From Baffinella frigidus (lineage: Eukaryota; Cryptophyceae; Cryptomonadales; Baffinellaceae): a DNA stretch of 14,826 nt. Shown here piece by piece: positions 1 to 6,504 of the stretch; positions within the stretch are counted from its first letter, which is position 1; every line of letters starts with the position of its first letter. The notes below the pieces were generated by a model, which searched no databases, was not told the origin of the DNA, and saw only the letters and a list, made by a program, of their open reading frames with translations. A program made the translations under genes and the position numbers. The stretch covers positions 302,734-317,559 of the forward strand of contig MU646509.1 in the NCBI GenBank assembly GCA_026770585.1, written 5' to 3'.

Positions 1-34
<34 letters not shown>
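1..34. repeat. (TA)n microsatellite, cut by the window edge
   Basis: Uninterrupted alternating TA for 34 bases. It begins at the window edge, so its true length is unknown. Confidence 0.98.
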
Positions 35-35
<1 letters not shown>

Positions 36-152
36 GAGGAGGGGAAGATACTTGCGATCATCGCGATCGTAGAGGAGAGCGAAAAGTCGCGGAAGAACCT
101 TGGCAGGGTCTGCTGCTGAAAGCAGCGCTGCCGACGCGCACCTGCCCCCCCC
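35..152. other. Unassigned sequence, no gene seen
   Basis: Mixed-composition sequence between the TA microsatellite and the first dispersed repeat. It ends in a run of nine C (145-153). No ORF, hairpin or repeat match was recognised. Confidence 0.5.
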
Positions 153-259
153 CATCCGGGAACATGTATAATTTGAAAGGAAATGGACTATCAAACCAAA
201 GTGTGCCCTAATTAAATTTACTTAGGGCCCTAATTGATCTTCTTCCAACTCCTATGAAC
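153..259 (-). repeat. Dispersed ~107-bp repeat, copy 1 (reverse orientation)
   Basis: Read on the minus strand, this stretch starts TTCATAGGAGTTGG, continues with AATTAGGGCCCTAAGTAAA and GGTTTGATAGTCCATTT, and ends CATGTTCCCGGATG. The same blocks in the same order occur at 2330-2432 and 12931-13037 on the plus strand. The GGGCCCTAA/TTAGGGCCC element is locally palindromic. There is no coding capacity. It is probably a non-autonomous interspersed repeat, class unknown. A shorter, diverged echo of its GGATG end lies at 277-306 in opposite orientation, which may mean the original unit was partly palindromic. Confidence 0.85.
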
Positions 260-494
260 ACATAGAGATCCACCTCATTTTAAATAAAATATGTCCTCGG
301 ATCAGCCCCCCCCCCATCGTTCCCCGTCAGCTGACCCCACCCAGATCTTGCCTGTTTGGATTTTTCTTCTCCAAAAAATTGCGGGGTTTGAGCACCTGGC
401 GAAAAAAATTGAAAGGTTCCGAAGGAGGAAATTGCTTTTCATTGAATCAGAGAAGCTTCTCGAACGGATCACGCGGCGGGGTTCTGTTGAACTA
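260..494. other. Unassigned sequence, no convincing gene
   Basis: A C-run of ten (306-315) lies next to the echo of the dispersed repeat. Short overlapping open frames exist on both strands (99 and 90 codons), but they run into the AAAGTCAAC repeats and have no recognisable motif. I regard them as chance. Confidence 0.5.
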
Positions 495-580
495 CGCCCC
501 AAAGTCAACAATTCTCGGAAGCTCCCCAAAGTCGACAGGCCTGGGAGGCTTCCCAAAGTCAACAGGTCTGGCAACTTATG
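495..580 (+). repeat. Duplicated AAAGTCAAC-rich block, copy 1
   Basis: Starts CGCCCCAAAGTCAACAATT and ends AACAGGTCTGGCAACTTATG. It holds three half-sites of the form AARGTCRAC at a 27-bp period. The same block returns at 762-850. Both copies run directly into a telomere-like TGTAGGG tract, so block and tract look co-duplicated. Confidence 0.9.
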
Positions 581-678
581 TGGGGTGTAGGGTGTAGGGT
601 GTAGGGTGTAGGGTGTAGGGTGTAGGGTGTAGGGTGTAGGGTGTGGGATGTAGAGTGTAGGATGTAGGGTTTAGGGTG
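581..678 (+). repeat. (TGTAGGG)n telomere-like heptamer tract 1
   Basis: About a dozen GTAGGGT-phase heptamers. The first are perfect, followed by variants such as TGTGGGA, TGTAGAG and TTTAGGG. The unit differs by one base from TTTAGGG. Confidence 0.95.
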
Positions 679-761
679 CCCGGTACCGAGGTGGTGAAGC
701 TTCTGGGGTTTCAAGGTTCAGCGATCGGGGTGTAGGGTGTGGGTGGCTCACTGTCGCCCTG
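679..761. other. Spacer with a short TGTAGGG remnant
   Basis: Separates the two duplicated blocks. A remnant, TGTAGGGTGTGGG, lies at 731-743. Otherwise unassigned. Confidence 0.5.
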
Positions 762-850
762 CGCCCCAAAGTCAACAATTATGGGAAGTTTCCCAACGTC
801 AACAGGCCTGGCAGCAGCTCACCCAAAGTCAACAGGTCTGGCAACTTATG
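762..850 (+). repeat. Duplicated AAAGTCAAC-rich block, copy 2
   Basis: Matches 495-580 from CGCCCCAAAGTCAACAATT to AACAGGTCTGGCAACTTATG, with a few substitutions and a three-base insertion. Half-sites begin at 771, 798 and 828, giving spacings of 27 and then 30. Confidence 0.9.
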
Positions 851-996
851 TAGTTTGTAGTTTGTAGGGTGAAGGGTGTAGGGTGTAGGGTGTAGGGTGC
901 AGGGTGTAGGGTGTAGGGTGTAGGGTGTAGGGTGTAGGGTGTAGGGTGTAGGGTGTAGGGTGTAGGGTGTAGGGTGTAGGGTGTAGGGTGTAGGGC
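851..996 (+). repeat. (TGTAGGG)n telomere-like heptamer tract 2
   Basis: After a short TAGTTTGTAGTTTG lead-in, the heptamer TGTAGGG repeats almost perfectly to 996, with one TGCAGGG and one TGAAGGG variant. The minus-strand frame through it encodes only a monotonous Thr/Leu/His/Pro repeat and is not a gene. Confidence 0.97.
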
Positions 997-1041
997 TTGA
1001 AGTTTCACCGAGAGGAGAGTTCCGCGTCTCCGAGGCGCTCG

Positions 1042-1330
1042 AGAAGTGCTGGTCACGTCCGGGGGAAAGTGCTTTAGTGTGAGTCTTGTCCAGGGAAAAG
1101 CGCTTTATTGTGTGTCTTGTCCGCGAAAAGACGCTTTACTGTGTGTCTTGTCCACGAAAAGAAGCTGTAGTGTGTGTCTTGTTCGGGAAAAAGCGCTTTA
1201 GTGTGTGTCTTGACCGGGAAAAGCGCTTTAGTGAGTGTCTTGTCCGCGAAAAGACGCTTTAGTGTGTGTCGTGTCCGCAAAAAAGCGCTTTAGTGTGTGT
1301 CTTGTCACGAAAAGGCGTGTCAGCGTGTGA
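1042..1330 (-). repeat. Minisatellite, 30-31-bp unit, about nine copies
   Basis: The plus strand repeats AAAAGCGCTTTAGTGTGTG followed by TCTTGTCCGCG with small variations in each copy. The period alternates between 30 and 31 bases, so no reading frame holds throughout. A 68-codon minus-strand frame shows ten-residue periodicity, but this is a by-product of the repeat. The array continues in degraded form (GTGTGTTGTGCATGCAGTCA, about 1486-1530) on the far side of the ATAGGG element, which therefore sits inside it. Confidence 0.93.
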
Positions 1331-1485
1331 ATAGGGTAACGTCCTGAAAACTGGGTAGTTAGGCGTACGGTATTGCCTACGGTAGGCCGTAGGGCCCCTA
1401 GGACCTACTGTTTCATAGGACCCCACCTAGGCCCCTACGGCCTACCGTAGGCTTCAACTACCCGGTTTTCAGGACGTTGCCCTAT
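1331..1485. mobile_element. Inverted-repeat (MITE-like) element, ATAGGG family, copy 1
   Basis: Left end ATAGGGTAACGTCCTGAAAA and right end TTTTCAGGACGTTGCCCTAT are inverted copies. The arms continue with GGTAGTT and CCTACGGTAGGCCGTAGGGG nearly to the centre. The 155-bp element encodes nothing, so any movement would need enzymes from elsewhere. Related copies lie at 1737-1920 and 5985-6146. No clear target-site duplication is visible, and transposon class is unknown. Confidence 0.88.
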
Positions 1486-1736
1486 GAGTGTGTTGTGCAT
1501 GCAGTCACGCCCGTGCAAAGACGCTGCAGGGTGTGTGAGCATGCAGCCAGCTACGCGGAACGACTGTCTGGAATTCGTGGATTGCGGCCAGTCCACAATT
1601 CTTTCCCACAAATTGGCCACTTTTGGAGAAAAATCGATTTGTTTCTCGGTAAAATAACTTTTCCCATGCGTCCAAAATCGGACCCGATAGGGTGTCGGTT
1701 GCCATCCAGTGATTCCCCGTAGAGGTGTGCGTGTTC
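1486..1736. other. Minisatellite remnant, then unassigned sequence
   Basis: The first ~45 bases resemble the preceding minisatellite and contain two GCATGCAG boxes. The rest (from about 1540) has no recognised gene or repeat. Open frames of 61-81 codons on both strands overlap one another and lack motifs. Confidence 0.55.
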
Positions 1737-1920
1737 ATAGGCTAACGGACTAAAAATGGGGTAGTTAGGCCTACGGTATTGCCTACGGTAGGCCGCAGGG
1801 GCCTACGGTATTGCCTACGATAGGCCGCAGGGGCCTAGGGGGGCTCCTATGAAAAACCCTACGGCCTACCGTAGGTAATACCGTAGGCCTAACTACCCCA
1901 TTTTTAGTCCGTTACCCTAT
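1737..1920. mobile_element. Inverted-repeat element, ATAGGG family, copy 2
   Basis: Ends ATAGGCTAACGGACTAAAAA and TTTTTAGTCCGTTACCCTAT are inverted copies, followed by GGGGTAGTTAGGCCTACGG and its complement. One arm carries an extra tandem copy of GGCCTACGGTATTGCCTACG (1790-1837), which makes the element 184 bp. It is non-coding. Confidence 0.88.
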
Positions 1921-2229
1921 TAGTGCGTCGACGCGTGCGCCCTTTCGCGGTTTGGCATAGCGATCCACGTAGCAGCGAGCGAGGACCTTTTCGCCTCGGA
2001 AACAAGGCGAAATTCCGGTTAGATTCCAGGGCAATGGATAAGATTCTAGCACAAATCGATTAGATGGACTGTATCCGTGAAGCCCCCGGTGGCTGCTGAG
2101 TGGACATTCCTCTTGCTTCTCGACCGCGGCCCACCGAGACAAAAATCGAGAGTGGAACGTCTCAAAGCAAAAGTGGAGCCTCTGTTAACTTAAGAAGTAA
2201 CAGTGGAGTATCGCCGGGTGCAGTAAGAT
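1921..2229. other. Unassigned sequence, no gene recognised
   Basis: No tandem or inverted repeat was found. Open frames of 76 codons occur on both strands (1912-2142 minus, 2100-2330 plus), but they overlap each other or run into flanking repeats and show no motif. GTTAACTTAAG at 2184-2194 is a diverged form of the common GTCAACTTA box. Confidence 0.5.
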
Positions 2230-2296
2230 ACCTGCGCACAGTCTGGCGTGGAGACGGTCCGAGGCGGGCCCGTCAGACTCAACGGCTCCAAAGGGC
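2230..2296 (+). repeat. Direct repeat flanking dispersed-repeat copy 2, left
   Basis: Begins ACCTGCGCACAG and contains GAGACGGTCCGAGGCGGGCC and AACGGCTCCA. The same string recurs 205 bp downstream at 2435-2500, so the dispersed repeat at 2330-2432 lies between the two. Confidence 0.9.
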
Positions 2297-2329
2297 TCTC
2301 AGCCCTGATGAGGACCCTAAGAAAATTTA

Positions 2330-2432
2330 ATTAGGACCCTAAGTAAATTTAATTAGGGCCCTAAGTAAATTTAATTAGCGCAGAATCCGGTTTGATAGTC
2401 CATTTTCTTTTGAATTAATCATGTTCCCGGAT
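2330..2432 (+). repeat. Dispersed ~107-bp repeat, copy 2
   Basis: Plus-strand copy with ATTAGGGCCCTAAGTAAATT, then GAATCCGGTTTGATAGTCC, then CATGTTCCCGGATG. The AGGACCCTAAG.AAATTTAATT segment is repeated two to three times at its left end (2309-2376), so this copy carries a small internal expansion. Confidence 0.88.
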
Positions 2433-2434
2433 GA

Positions 2435-2500
2435 ACCTGCGCACAGCCGGGCGTGGAGACGGTCCGAGGCGGGCCTGTCCGAGTCAATGGCTCCAAGAGC
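2435..2500 (+). repeat. Direct repeat flanking dispersed-repeat copy 2, right
   Basis: Copy of 2230-2296 at about 90% identity by eye. A further short duplication, AGAGTCAATGGCTCCAAG.G, follows at 2484-2523. Confidence 0.9.
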
Positions 2501-2593
2501 CTGAGAGTCAATGGCTCCAAGGGCCCCCTGAGAGTCACGCGCTTCCAGGAGCTGGCGGTGCAGCGACGCGATCCCTTCGAGGACCTGATTTAA

Positions 2594-2648
2594 GTCAATT
2601 CCGGCGTCAACTTAATGCGTAAGTTGATCATTTCGGCGTCAACTTAAG
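2594..2648 (+). repeat. GTCAACTTA-box cluster
   Basis: Contains AAGTCAATTCCGGCGTCAAC, then TTAATGCGTAAGTTGATC, then another GGCGTCAACTTAA. The first ~35 bases recur at 3103-3137. Confidence 0.8.
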
Positions 2649-2695
2649 GCGTTCTAGAACCTGTCGAGGCCAAGATATCACATTCCGCCCTTAAT

Positions 2696-2857
2696 CCACA
2701 CAGCGGACTTCAAAGGGATTTCAAATAACCCCTAAACGATCAGACCTAGGACCCTACGGTAGGCAATCCGTAGGGGCATAGGGGGGGTTCCTACGGATAA
2801 GTAAAAGGAAAGGTGGCCCGATTTGGGCCGAAAATCACTTCGAAGCCCGCTGTGTGG
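2696..2857 (+). mobile_element. Inverted-repeat element, CCACACAG family, copy 1
   Basis: Ends CCACACAGCGGACTTC and GAAGCCCGCTGTGTGG are inverted. The interior contains AATAACCCCTAA, CCCTACGGTAGGCAA.CCG, TAGGGGCATAGGGGG and TTCCTACGGATAA in that order. The order is shared with copies at 4607-4767 (opposite strand), 7103-7206 (truncated) and 14087-14240. It is 162 bp and non-coding, consistent with a non-autonomous terminal-inverted-repeat transposon. Confidence 0.9.
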
Positions 2858-2913
2858 ATAGCACGAACCGGTGTTATAAGTTGAAAATGTTTCCACATGA
2901 GATCACCATCCCG

Positions 2914-3046
2914 CCAGGTATTTATTTTAATTGCTCGAAACGCATACTTTTGGCATCACATTCTGCCTGAAGTGGCCAAATCGGCAACTTTTGACAACTT
3001 CTAACGCCAAAAGTATGCGTTTCGAGAAATTAAATTAAATACCTGG
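2914..3046. mobile_element. Inverted-repeat element with 41-bp arms
   Basis: Left arm 2914-2954 and right arm 3006-3046 pair over 41 bases with two mismatches (ends GCCAGGTATTTA and TAAATACCTGG; inner CGCATACTTTTGGC). The loop is 51 nt. A direct repeat flanks it: ATGAGATCACCATCCCG at 2897-2913 and ATGAGATCATCATCGCG at 3051-3067. No second copy occurs here. Confidence 0.85.
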
Positions 3047-3067
3047 TTGGATGAGATCATCATCGCG

Positions 3068-3293
3068 ACAGCCTCTTGGCGCGTCGGGAGGCCTAGCTAT
3101 TTAAAGTCAATTCCGGTGTCAACTTAATGCGTAGGTTGGTTGTACATGTTGCGCACGACGCGTAGAGGATATACAACTATAATAGGTCCCCTACAACTGT
3201 TATAGACGGTCTTCGAGAACCCGCGCACACCCTAGCTCTGTCTCAGTCTCTTTGGGATCACCAATGTCGTGAGCCCGGGCTCTTTCCTACTCC
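3068..3293. other. Unassigned sequence with a second GTCAACTTA cluster
   Basis: 3103-3137 repeats the AAGTCAATTCCGG.GTCAAC block of 2594-2625. The remainder, including an AT-rich stretch near 3165-3205, matches nothing else here. No gene seen. Confidence 0.6.
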
Positions 3294-3294
3294 A

Positions 3295-3334
3295 AAGTTG
3301 ACGGGTTTGTACTGCAGACGTAGCATGTCAACTT
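3295..3334. repeat. TTGAC dyad with 24-nt spacer, copy 1
   Basis: AAGTTGAC (3295-3302), exactly 24 nt, then GTCAACTT (3327-3334). As RNA or cruciform this gives an 8-bp stem. Other members begin at 5425 (left box in direct orientation), 6249, 6375 and 14649, all with 24-nt spacers. Confidence 0.8.
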
Positions 3335-3360
3335 GAGAATAGTCGGCCAACCCGAGTAAG

Positions 3361-3410
3361 GCAGAGCTAGACAACGCGGCTGAGACCACGAGAGTCTACA
3401 TCCTCTAATC
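3361..3410 (+). repeat. ~50-bp dispersed direct repeat, copy 1
   Basis: GCAGAGCTAGACAACGCGGC, then TGAGA.CACGAGAG, then CATCCTCTAATC. Repeats at 3570-3618 and 3766-3815 with few changes. Confidence 0.92.
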
Positions 3411-3569
3411 TTATCTCGGAACATACCAGAATCTGTTCACATAAAAAGGCGCAAGATAGCATCATTGTACGGCTAAAATAGCAGATACACCCTTATCTTC
3501 TGCGTCGGAAGCCTCCGCATGTAGAGCGGGTCTCTTATCACTTGACACCTTTTTGGGGTAAAAAAAGGG
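3411..3569. other. Unassigned sequence between direct repeats
   Basis: No ORF, hairpin or repeat recognised. Confidence 0.4.
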
Positions 3570-3618
3570 GCAGAGCTAGACAACGCGGCTGAGAACACGA
3601 GAGCTCACATCCTCCAAT
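3570..3618 (+). repeat. ~50-bp dispersed direct repeat, copy 2
   Basis: Same block as 3361-3410. It is followed by a C-run of about 11 (3625-3635) and a purine tract of GAA/GGA units (3680-3711). Confidence 0.92.
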
Positions 3619-3765
3619 GTCCGACCCCCCCCCCCGCCTCCAACCCCCCCACGACTTTTCATACGTCTATGCGGGTCATAAAGAAGAAAAGGAGGAGGAG
3701 AAGAAGAAGGGTGGACCCCCCAATGACCTTGTTTTGCATCCAGGGGGTGAGTGAGGCAGAGTGAG

Positions 3766-3815
3766 GCAGAGCTAGACACCGCGGCTGAGAACACGAGAGC
3801 TCACATCCTCTAATC
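3766..3815 (+). repeat. ~50-bp dispersed direct repeat, copy 3
   Basis: Same block. A GAGTGAGGCAGAGTGAGGCAG stutter precedes it, so copy number seems to be changing locally. Confidence 0.92.
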
Positions 3816-3879
3816 GTTTACCAAGAGGTCAGTTTGAAAGGTCCTACGCATGTAGTTATGTAGTGTATATATTACATAT

Positions 3880-3974
3880 AGAAGAAATACACACTAGATA
3901 TAACATATACGCATGTAGTTATGTAGAGTATATATTGTATCATGTATATGTTATATCTAGTGTGTATTTCTTCT
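3880..3974. repeat. Perfect hairpin, 31-bp arms, 33-nt loop
   Basis: Arm 3880-3910 is the exact reverse complement of 3944-3974 (outer ends AGAAGAAATAC and GTATTTCTTCT). Most of the loop (GCATGTAGTTATGTAG at 3911) is a direct copy of sequence just left of the hairpin at 3848. Perfect pairing implies recent origin or repair between the arms. It could be a foldback element or a small-RNA precursor; the sequence alone does not decide. Confidence 0.95.
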
Positions 3975-4113
3975 GCGGGACTCTCTTTGCATCCTATGAC
4001 TTCTGACGTTAGAAACACGTTTGACCATCAACAGGTTTGACCATCAACAAACCCCTTTGACGTTGGAGCCATTCTTCTGGCGTTGGAACCGTTGGCACCA
4101 ACAGTCGTGGAAG
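3975..4113. other. Unassigned sequence with short duplications
   Basis: GTTTGACCATCAACA is present twice (4019-4049), and CGTTGGARCC twice near 4065-4090. No gene seen. Confidence 0.6.
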
Positions 4114-4269
4114 CCTAACCCTAAACACTAGACCCTTAACCCTAAACCCTTAACCCTAAACCCTGAACCCTAAACCCTAAACCCTGAACCCTGAACCCTG
4201 AACCCTGAACCCTGAACCCTGAACCCTAAACCCTGAACGCTCAACACCAGACCCTAAACCCTAACCCCT
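4114..4269 (-). repeat. Interstitial telomere-like tract (CCCTAAA/CCCTGAA)n
   Basis: Heptamers CCCTAAA and CCCTGAA run for about 150 bases with scattered variants, degenerating at both ends. The G-rich strand is the minus strand. Confidence 0.95.
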
Positions 4270-4270
4270 G

Positions 4271-5187
4271 ACCTTGACGCCGTTTGCTCTCCGAGCGGGA
4301 GTCTCTGCGTCGACTCCCGAGCGAGTCCATCTAAACGTAATCCGAGAGCAGTCCATCTAAACGTAGTAGGCCCTAAGGGAACAGTCCATCTAAACGTAGT
4401 CCATAGGCCTACGGACCAAAACCGTAGGGACGTAGGGGGTTCCTACGGAAAAGCCTGGGGCAGTGATGGACCTTGATGCCGTTTGCTCTCCGAGCGGGAG
4501 TCGCTAACGGGCTTGCAGGAACACACATCCAGTCAACCCCCAGGCTCTACTCCCCCGGGTTTCGGGGGGGCGAGCCCTGAATCGAAGGGCCCGAAAAGGC
4601 CCCTAACCACACAGTGGGCTTCGAAGGGATTTTCGGCCCATTTCGGGCCGAGTTTCCGTTACCTTATCCGCAGGAAGCCCCCTAGGTCCCTATGGGTTGC
4701 CTACCGTAGGGTCGTAGGTCTTGTCGCTTAGGGGTTATTCAAAATCCCTTCGAAGCCCGCTGTGTGGATAGGATAAAAAAGATCTAGACCTTGATGCCGT
4801 TGGCCCTTCGCGCGGGAGCCTCTGCGTCGACTGCCGCGCCAGAAGGGAACAGTCCATCTAAACGTAATCCATAGACCCTACGGATCAAAACCGTAGGGAC
4901 GCCCTACGGATCAAAACCGTAGGGGGGGTTCCTACGGAAAAGCCTGGGGCAGAGATGGACCTTGATGCCGTTTGCTCTCCGAGCGGGAGTGTCTGCGTCG
5001 ACTCCCGAGCGAGTCCATCTAAACGTAGTCCATAGGCCCTACGGACCAAAACCGTAGGGACGTAGGGGGTTCCTATGGACCAAAACCGTAGGGGCATAGG
5101 GGGTTCCTACGTCCTACGGAAAAGCCTGGGGCAGAGATGGACCTTGATGCCGTTTGCTCTCCGAGCGGGAGTCTCTGCGTCGACTGC
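4271..5187 (+). repeat. Tandem array, ~170-200-bp unit, five copies, interrupted
   Basis: Units begin ACCTTGATGCCGTTTGCTCT at 4271, 4470, 4788, 4959 and 5141. A full unit continues CGAGCGGGAGTCTCTGCGTC, GAGTCCATCTAAACGTA, CCTACGGACCAAAACCGTAG, GGGGTTCCTACGGAAAAGCC and GGGGCAGAGATGG. GTCCATCTAAACGTAATCC is the exact complement of the 19-bp satellite unit at 6570-7035. CGGGAGTC and GACTCCCG form a small hairpin in the complete units. Copy 2 is broken after CGGGAGTC, and the stretch to copy 3 holds unrelated sequence plus the inserted element at 4607-4767. Confidence 0.9.
4607..4767 (-). mobile_element. Inverted-repeat element, CCACACAG family, copy 2
   Basis: Ends CCACACAGTGGGCTTCGAAG and CTTCGAAGCCCGCTGTGTGG are inverted over about 27 bases with very few mismatches, making this the best-preserved copy (161 bp). 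Its interior is the reverse complement of that at 2696-2857. TCGGCCCATTTCGGGCCGA makes a nested hairpin. It lies within the tandem array, so it is younger than at least part of it. Confidence 0.92.
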
Positions 5188-5219
5188 ATCCAGCGCCGCC
5201 CCCAGCACCTAGAAAAAAA

Positions 5220-5375
5220 GGTTACGAGTTTGACCCCTGCCTGAGCCCTGTTGCAGGGGTCAGACTCATAACCTGTGACCTCAGTTGGTGAACGGGCCTC
5301 TTGGTGCCCCCAGCATCTGAAAAATCAGGTTACGAGCCTGGAAGTCAGGTCACAGGTTATGAGTCTGACCCCTGC
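5220..5375. repeat. Three-part inverted repeat
   Basis: 5253-5280 is the exact reverse complement of 5348-5375 (28 bases, GCAGGGGTCAGACTCATAAC and onward). 5220-5240 is a diverged third arm able to pair with the same segment across a 12-nt loop. Alternative hairpins are therefore possible. The 133-codon minus-strand frame 5357-5758 ends inside this structure and crosses the TTATCTGCCCTTGGAGCC repeat, so I do not call it a gene. Confidence 0.9.
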
Positions 5376-5424
5376 ACCCGGCACCACGCGACGATGACCA
5401 GTGCACCAAATCCCTCTGTTTGCA

Positions 5425-5464
5425 AAGTCAACTCGCCTTGAATCGCCCACAAATCTGTCAACTT
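5425..5464. repeat. TTGAC dyad family with 24-nt spacer, copy 2
   Basis: AAGTCAAC (5425-5432), 24 nt, GTCAACTT (5457-5464). The left box is in direct rather than inverted orientation, but ACAAATCTGTCAACTTA at the right matches the 6274-6289 member closely. Confidence 0.75.
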
Positions 5465-5754
5465 ATCCGGATTCCGGATTAAGATACTTTTCGAAGTGCA
5501 GGAATAATAGAAAGACTCAACAAAAACGACCCTGTTTGGTACACAGGCCATCGTCGCGCGGTCCTGCACGGGACTGTGTCCCTTATCTGCCCTTGGAGCC
5601 TTATCTGCCCTTGGAGCCATTGTTCTGCGAGATCCAAGGTTATGAGCCCATTGCGAGATCCAGATAAGGTCTCTTGAGAGTCGCGTGGCAGGCGCATGCG
5701 AGGCGACGTTTATTAGCTGTGAAAGACGGGTCTGAAATAATTCATGCACACCCT
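5465..5754. other. Unassigned sequence with a small tandem duplication
   Basis: TTATCTGCCCTTGGAGCC occurs twice in tandem (5582-5617). GCGAGATCCA occurs at 5628 and 5653, and CCTTATCT can pair with AGATAAGG at 5662-5669. No gene recognised. Confidence 0.55.
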
Positions 5755-5880
5755 CCACGCCAGAGTGGAGGAGGGGGTTAATTTTGTTAAACCGCGTCTG
5801 GAAGCGGTTTTTGACTTTTGAAAACTACTGCCTTGCAGGGGAATTGACTTTTGGCGACCCCTTCGAAGACTCTGGCGTGG
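5755..5880 (+). mobile_element. Small inverted-repeat element, CCACGCC family, copy 1
   Basis: Terminal inverted repeats CCACGCCAGAGT (5755-5766) and ACTCTGGCGTGG (5869-5880) are perfect over 12 bases. The interior has a GTTAA box, AAACCGC/GCGGTTT able to pair, CTACTGCCTTG, GAATTGACTTTTGGCGACCC and CTTCGAAG. The right ~70 bases recur at 10136-10206 and 11799-11870. It is non-coding, 126 bp. Confidence 0.85.
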
Positions 5881-5984
5881 CTGTGCGCAAACATGTTGGA
5901 GTGCAGAAATGGCTCCTGGGACGCGGGACAACCCTATGTCCCTACGGATTGCCTACCGTAGGGTCTTGTCGATTTCCCACTTTC

Positions 5985-6146
5985 ATAGGCGAACGGCCTG
6001 AAAATGGGTTAGTTAGGCCTACGGCATTGCCTAGGACCTCCTACCGTAGGCCGAGGGATCCTAGGACCAAAAAGTCTCGGCCTACGGTAGGAGGTCCTAG
6101 GCAATGTCGTAGGCCTAATTACCCCATTTGCAGGCCGTTACCCTAT
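5985..6146. mobile_element. Inverted-repeat element, ATAGGG family, copy 3
   Basis: Ends ATAGGCGAACGGCCTGAAAA and CAGGCCGTTACCCTAT. The arms pair almost continuously to a short centre (GGATCCTAGGACCAAAAAGT region), so the whole 162 bp can fold into one long hairpin. GCCTACGG and GACCTCCTACCGTAGGCC arms are shared with the other copies. A 121-codon open frame, 5784-6149, crosses two mobile elements and is not a gene. Confidence 0.88.
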
Positions 6147-6248
6147 TAACTTGTGGGTTATTCGCGAAATCTCTTTGTAGTCCGCGGCGCGGCGCAAGGG
6201 TCCCATAAGAGTTGACTGACCGCTGGCGCCGGTTGGCCGACTATTCTA

Positions 6249-6288
6249 AAGTTGACAACCCAGGTTCGCGGTACAAATCCGTCAACTT
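6249..6288. repeat. TTGAC dyad with 24-nt spacer, copy 3
   Basis: AAGTTGAC, 24 nt, GTCAACTT. Lies in the first 126-bp unit. Confidence 0.85.
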
Positions 6289-6374
6289 AGGCGCGGGACA
6301 CACCCGGGATCGTGCGTCGTGGTCAGACGAGGATACAACGAGCTGGGCCAGGAGGAACGAGACCGACTATTCTA

Positions 6375-6414
6375 AAGTTGACATGCTGGTTTCGCGGTAC
6401 AAATCCGTCAACTT
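6375..6414. repeat. TTGAC dyad with 24-nt spacer, copy 4
   Basis: AAGTTGAC, 24 nt, GTCAACTT. Lies in the second 126-bp unit. The first six bases of the spacer differ between units while the spacing holds. Confidence 0.85.
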
Positions 6415-6504
6415 AAGCGCGGGGAAGACCCGGGATCGTGCGTCGTGGTCGGATGAAGAGACGGCGAGTTGGGCCAGGAGGGACGCGACTGCGGACGAGA
6501 CGTG

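Larger units (their letters stand above)
6239..6490 (+). repeat. Tandem duplication, two 126-bp units, open in one frame
   Basis: 6239-6364 and 6365-6490 align without gaps; 126 is a multiple of three. A frame from ATG at 6212 to a stop at 6583 (123 codons) reads both units as DYSKVD, SRYKSVNL, TRDRASWSDE and SWARR. Nineteen base differences separate the units and eleven fall in third codon positions, weakly suggesting past coding constraint. A third, short piece at 14635-14690 keeps the same frame (DY..VDML..RY.SVN). No known domain is recognised, and the frame ends in satellite DNA. It may be an exon remnant or simply a repeat. Confidence 0.9.

Noticed and set aside
145-315. C-run plus ATC on both sides of dispersed-repeat copy 1 as a target duplication
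   Set aside because: The shared string is a low-complexity C-run plus three bases, not specific enough to count.
1042-1330. CRISPR-like array of ~30-bp repeats
   Set aside because: Units abut without unique spacers, so it is a minisatellite.
3411-3569. Possible tRNA or small RNA gene
   Set aside because: I looked for a cloverleaf with GGTTCRA-type T-arm here and across the window and found none with paired arms.
5357-5758. 133-codon minus-strand ORF
   Set aside because: It ends inside a 28-bp inverted repeat, contains a duplicated 18-bp stretch and overlaps shadow frames. No motif or family resemblance.
5784-6149. 121-codon plus-strand ORF
   Set aside because: It spans the end of one inverted-repeat element and all of another, so its openness is accidental.
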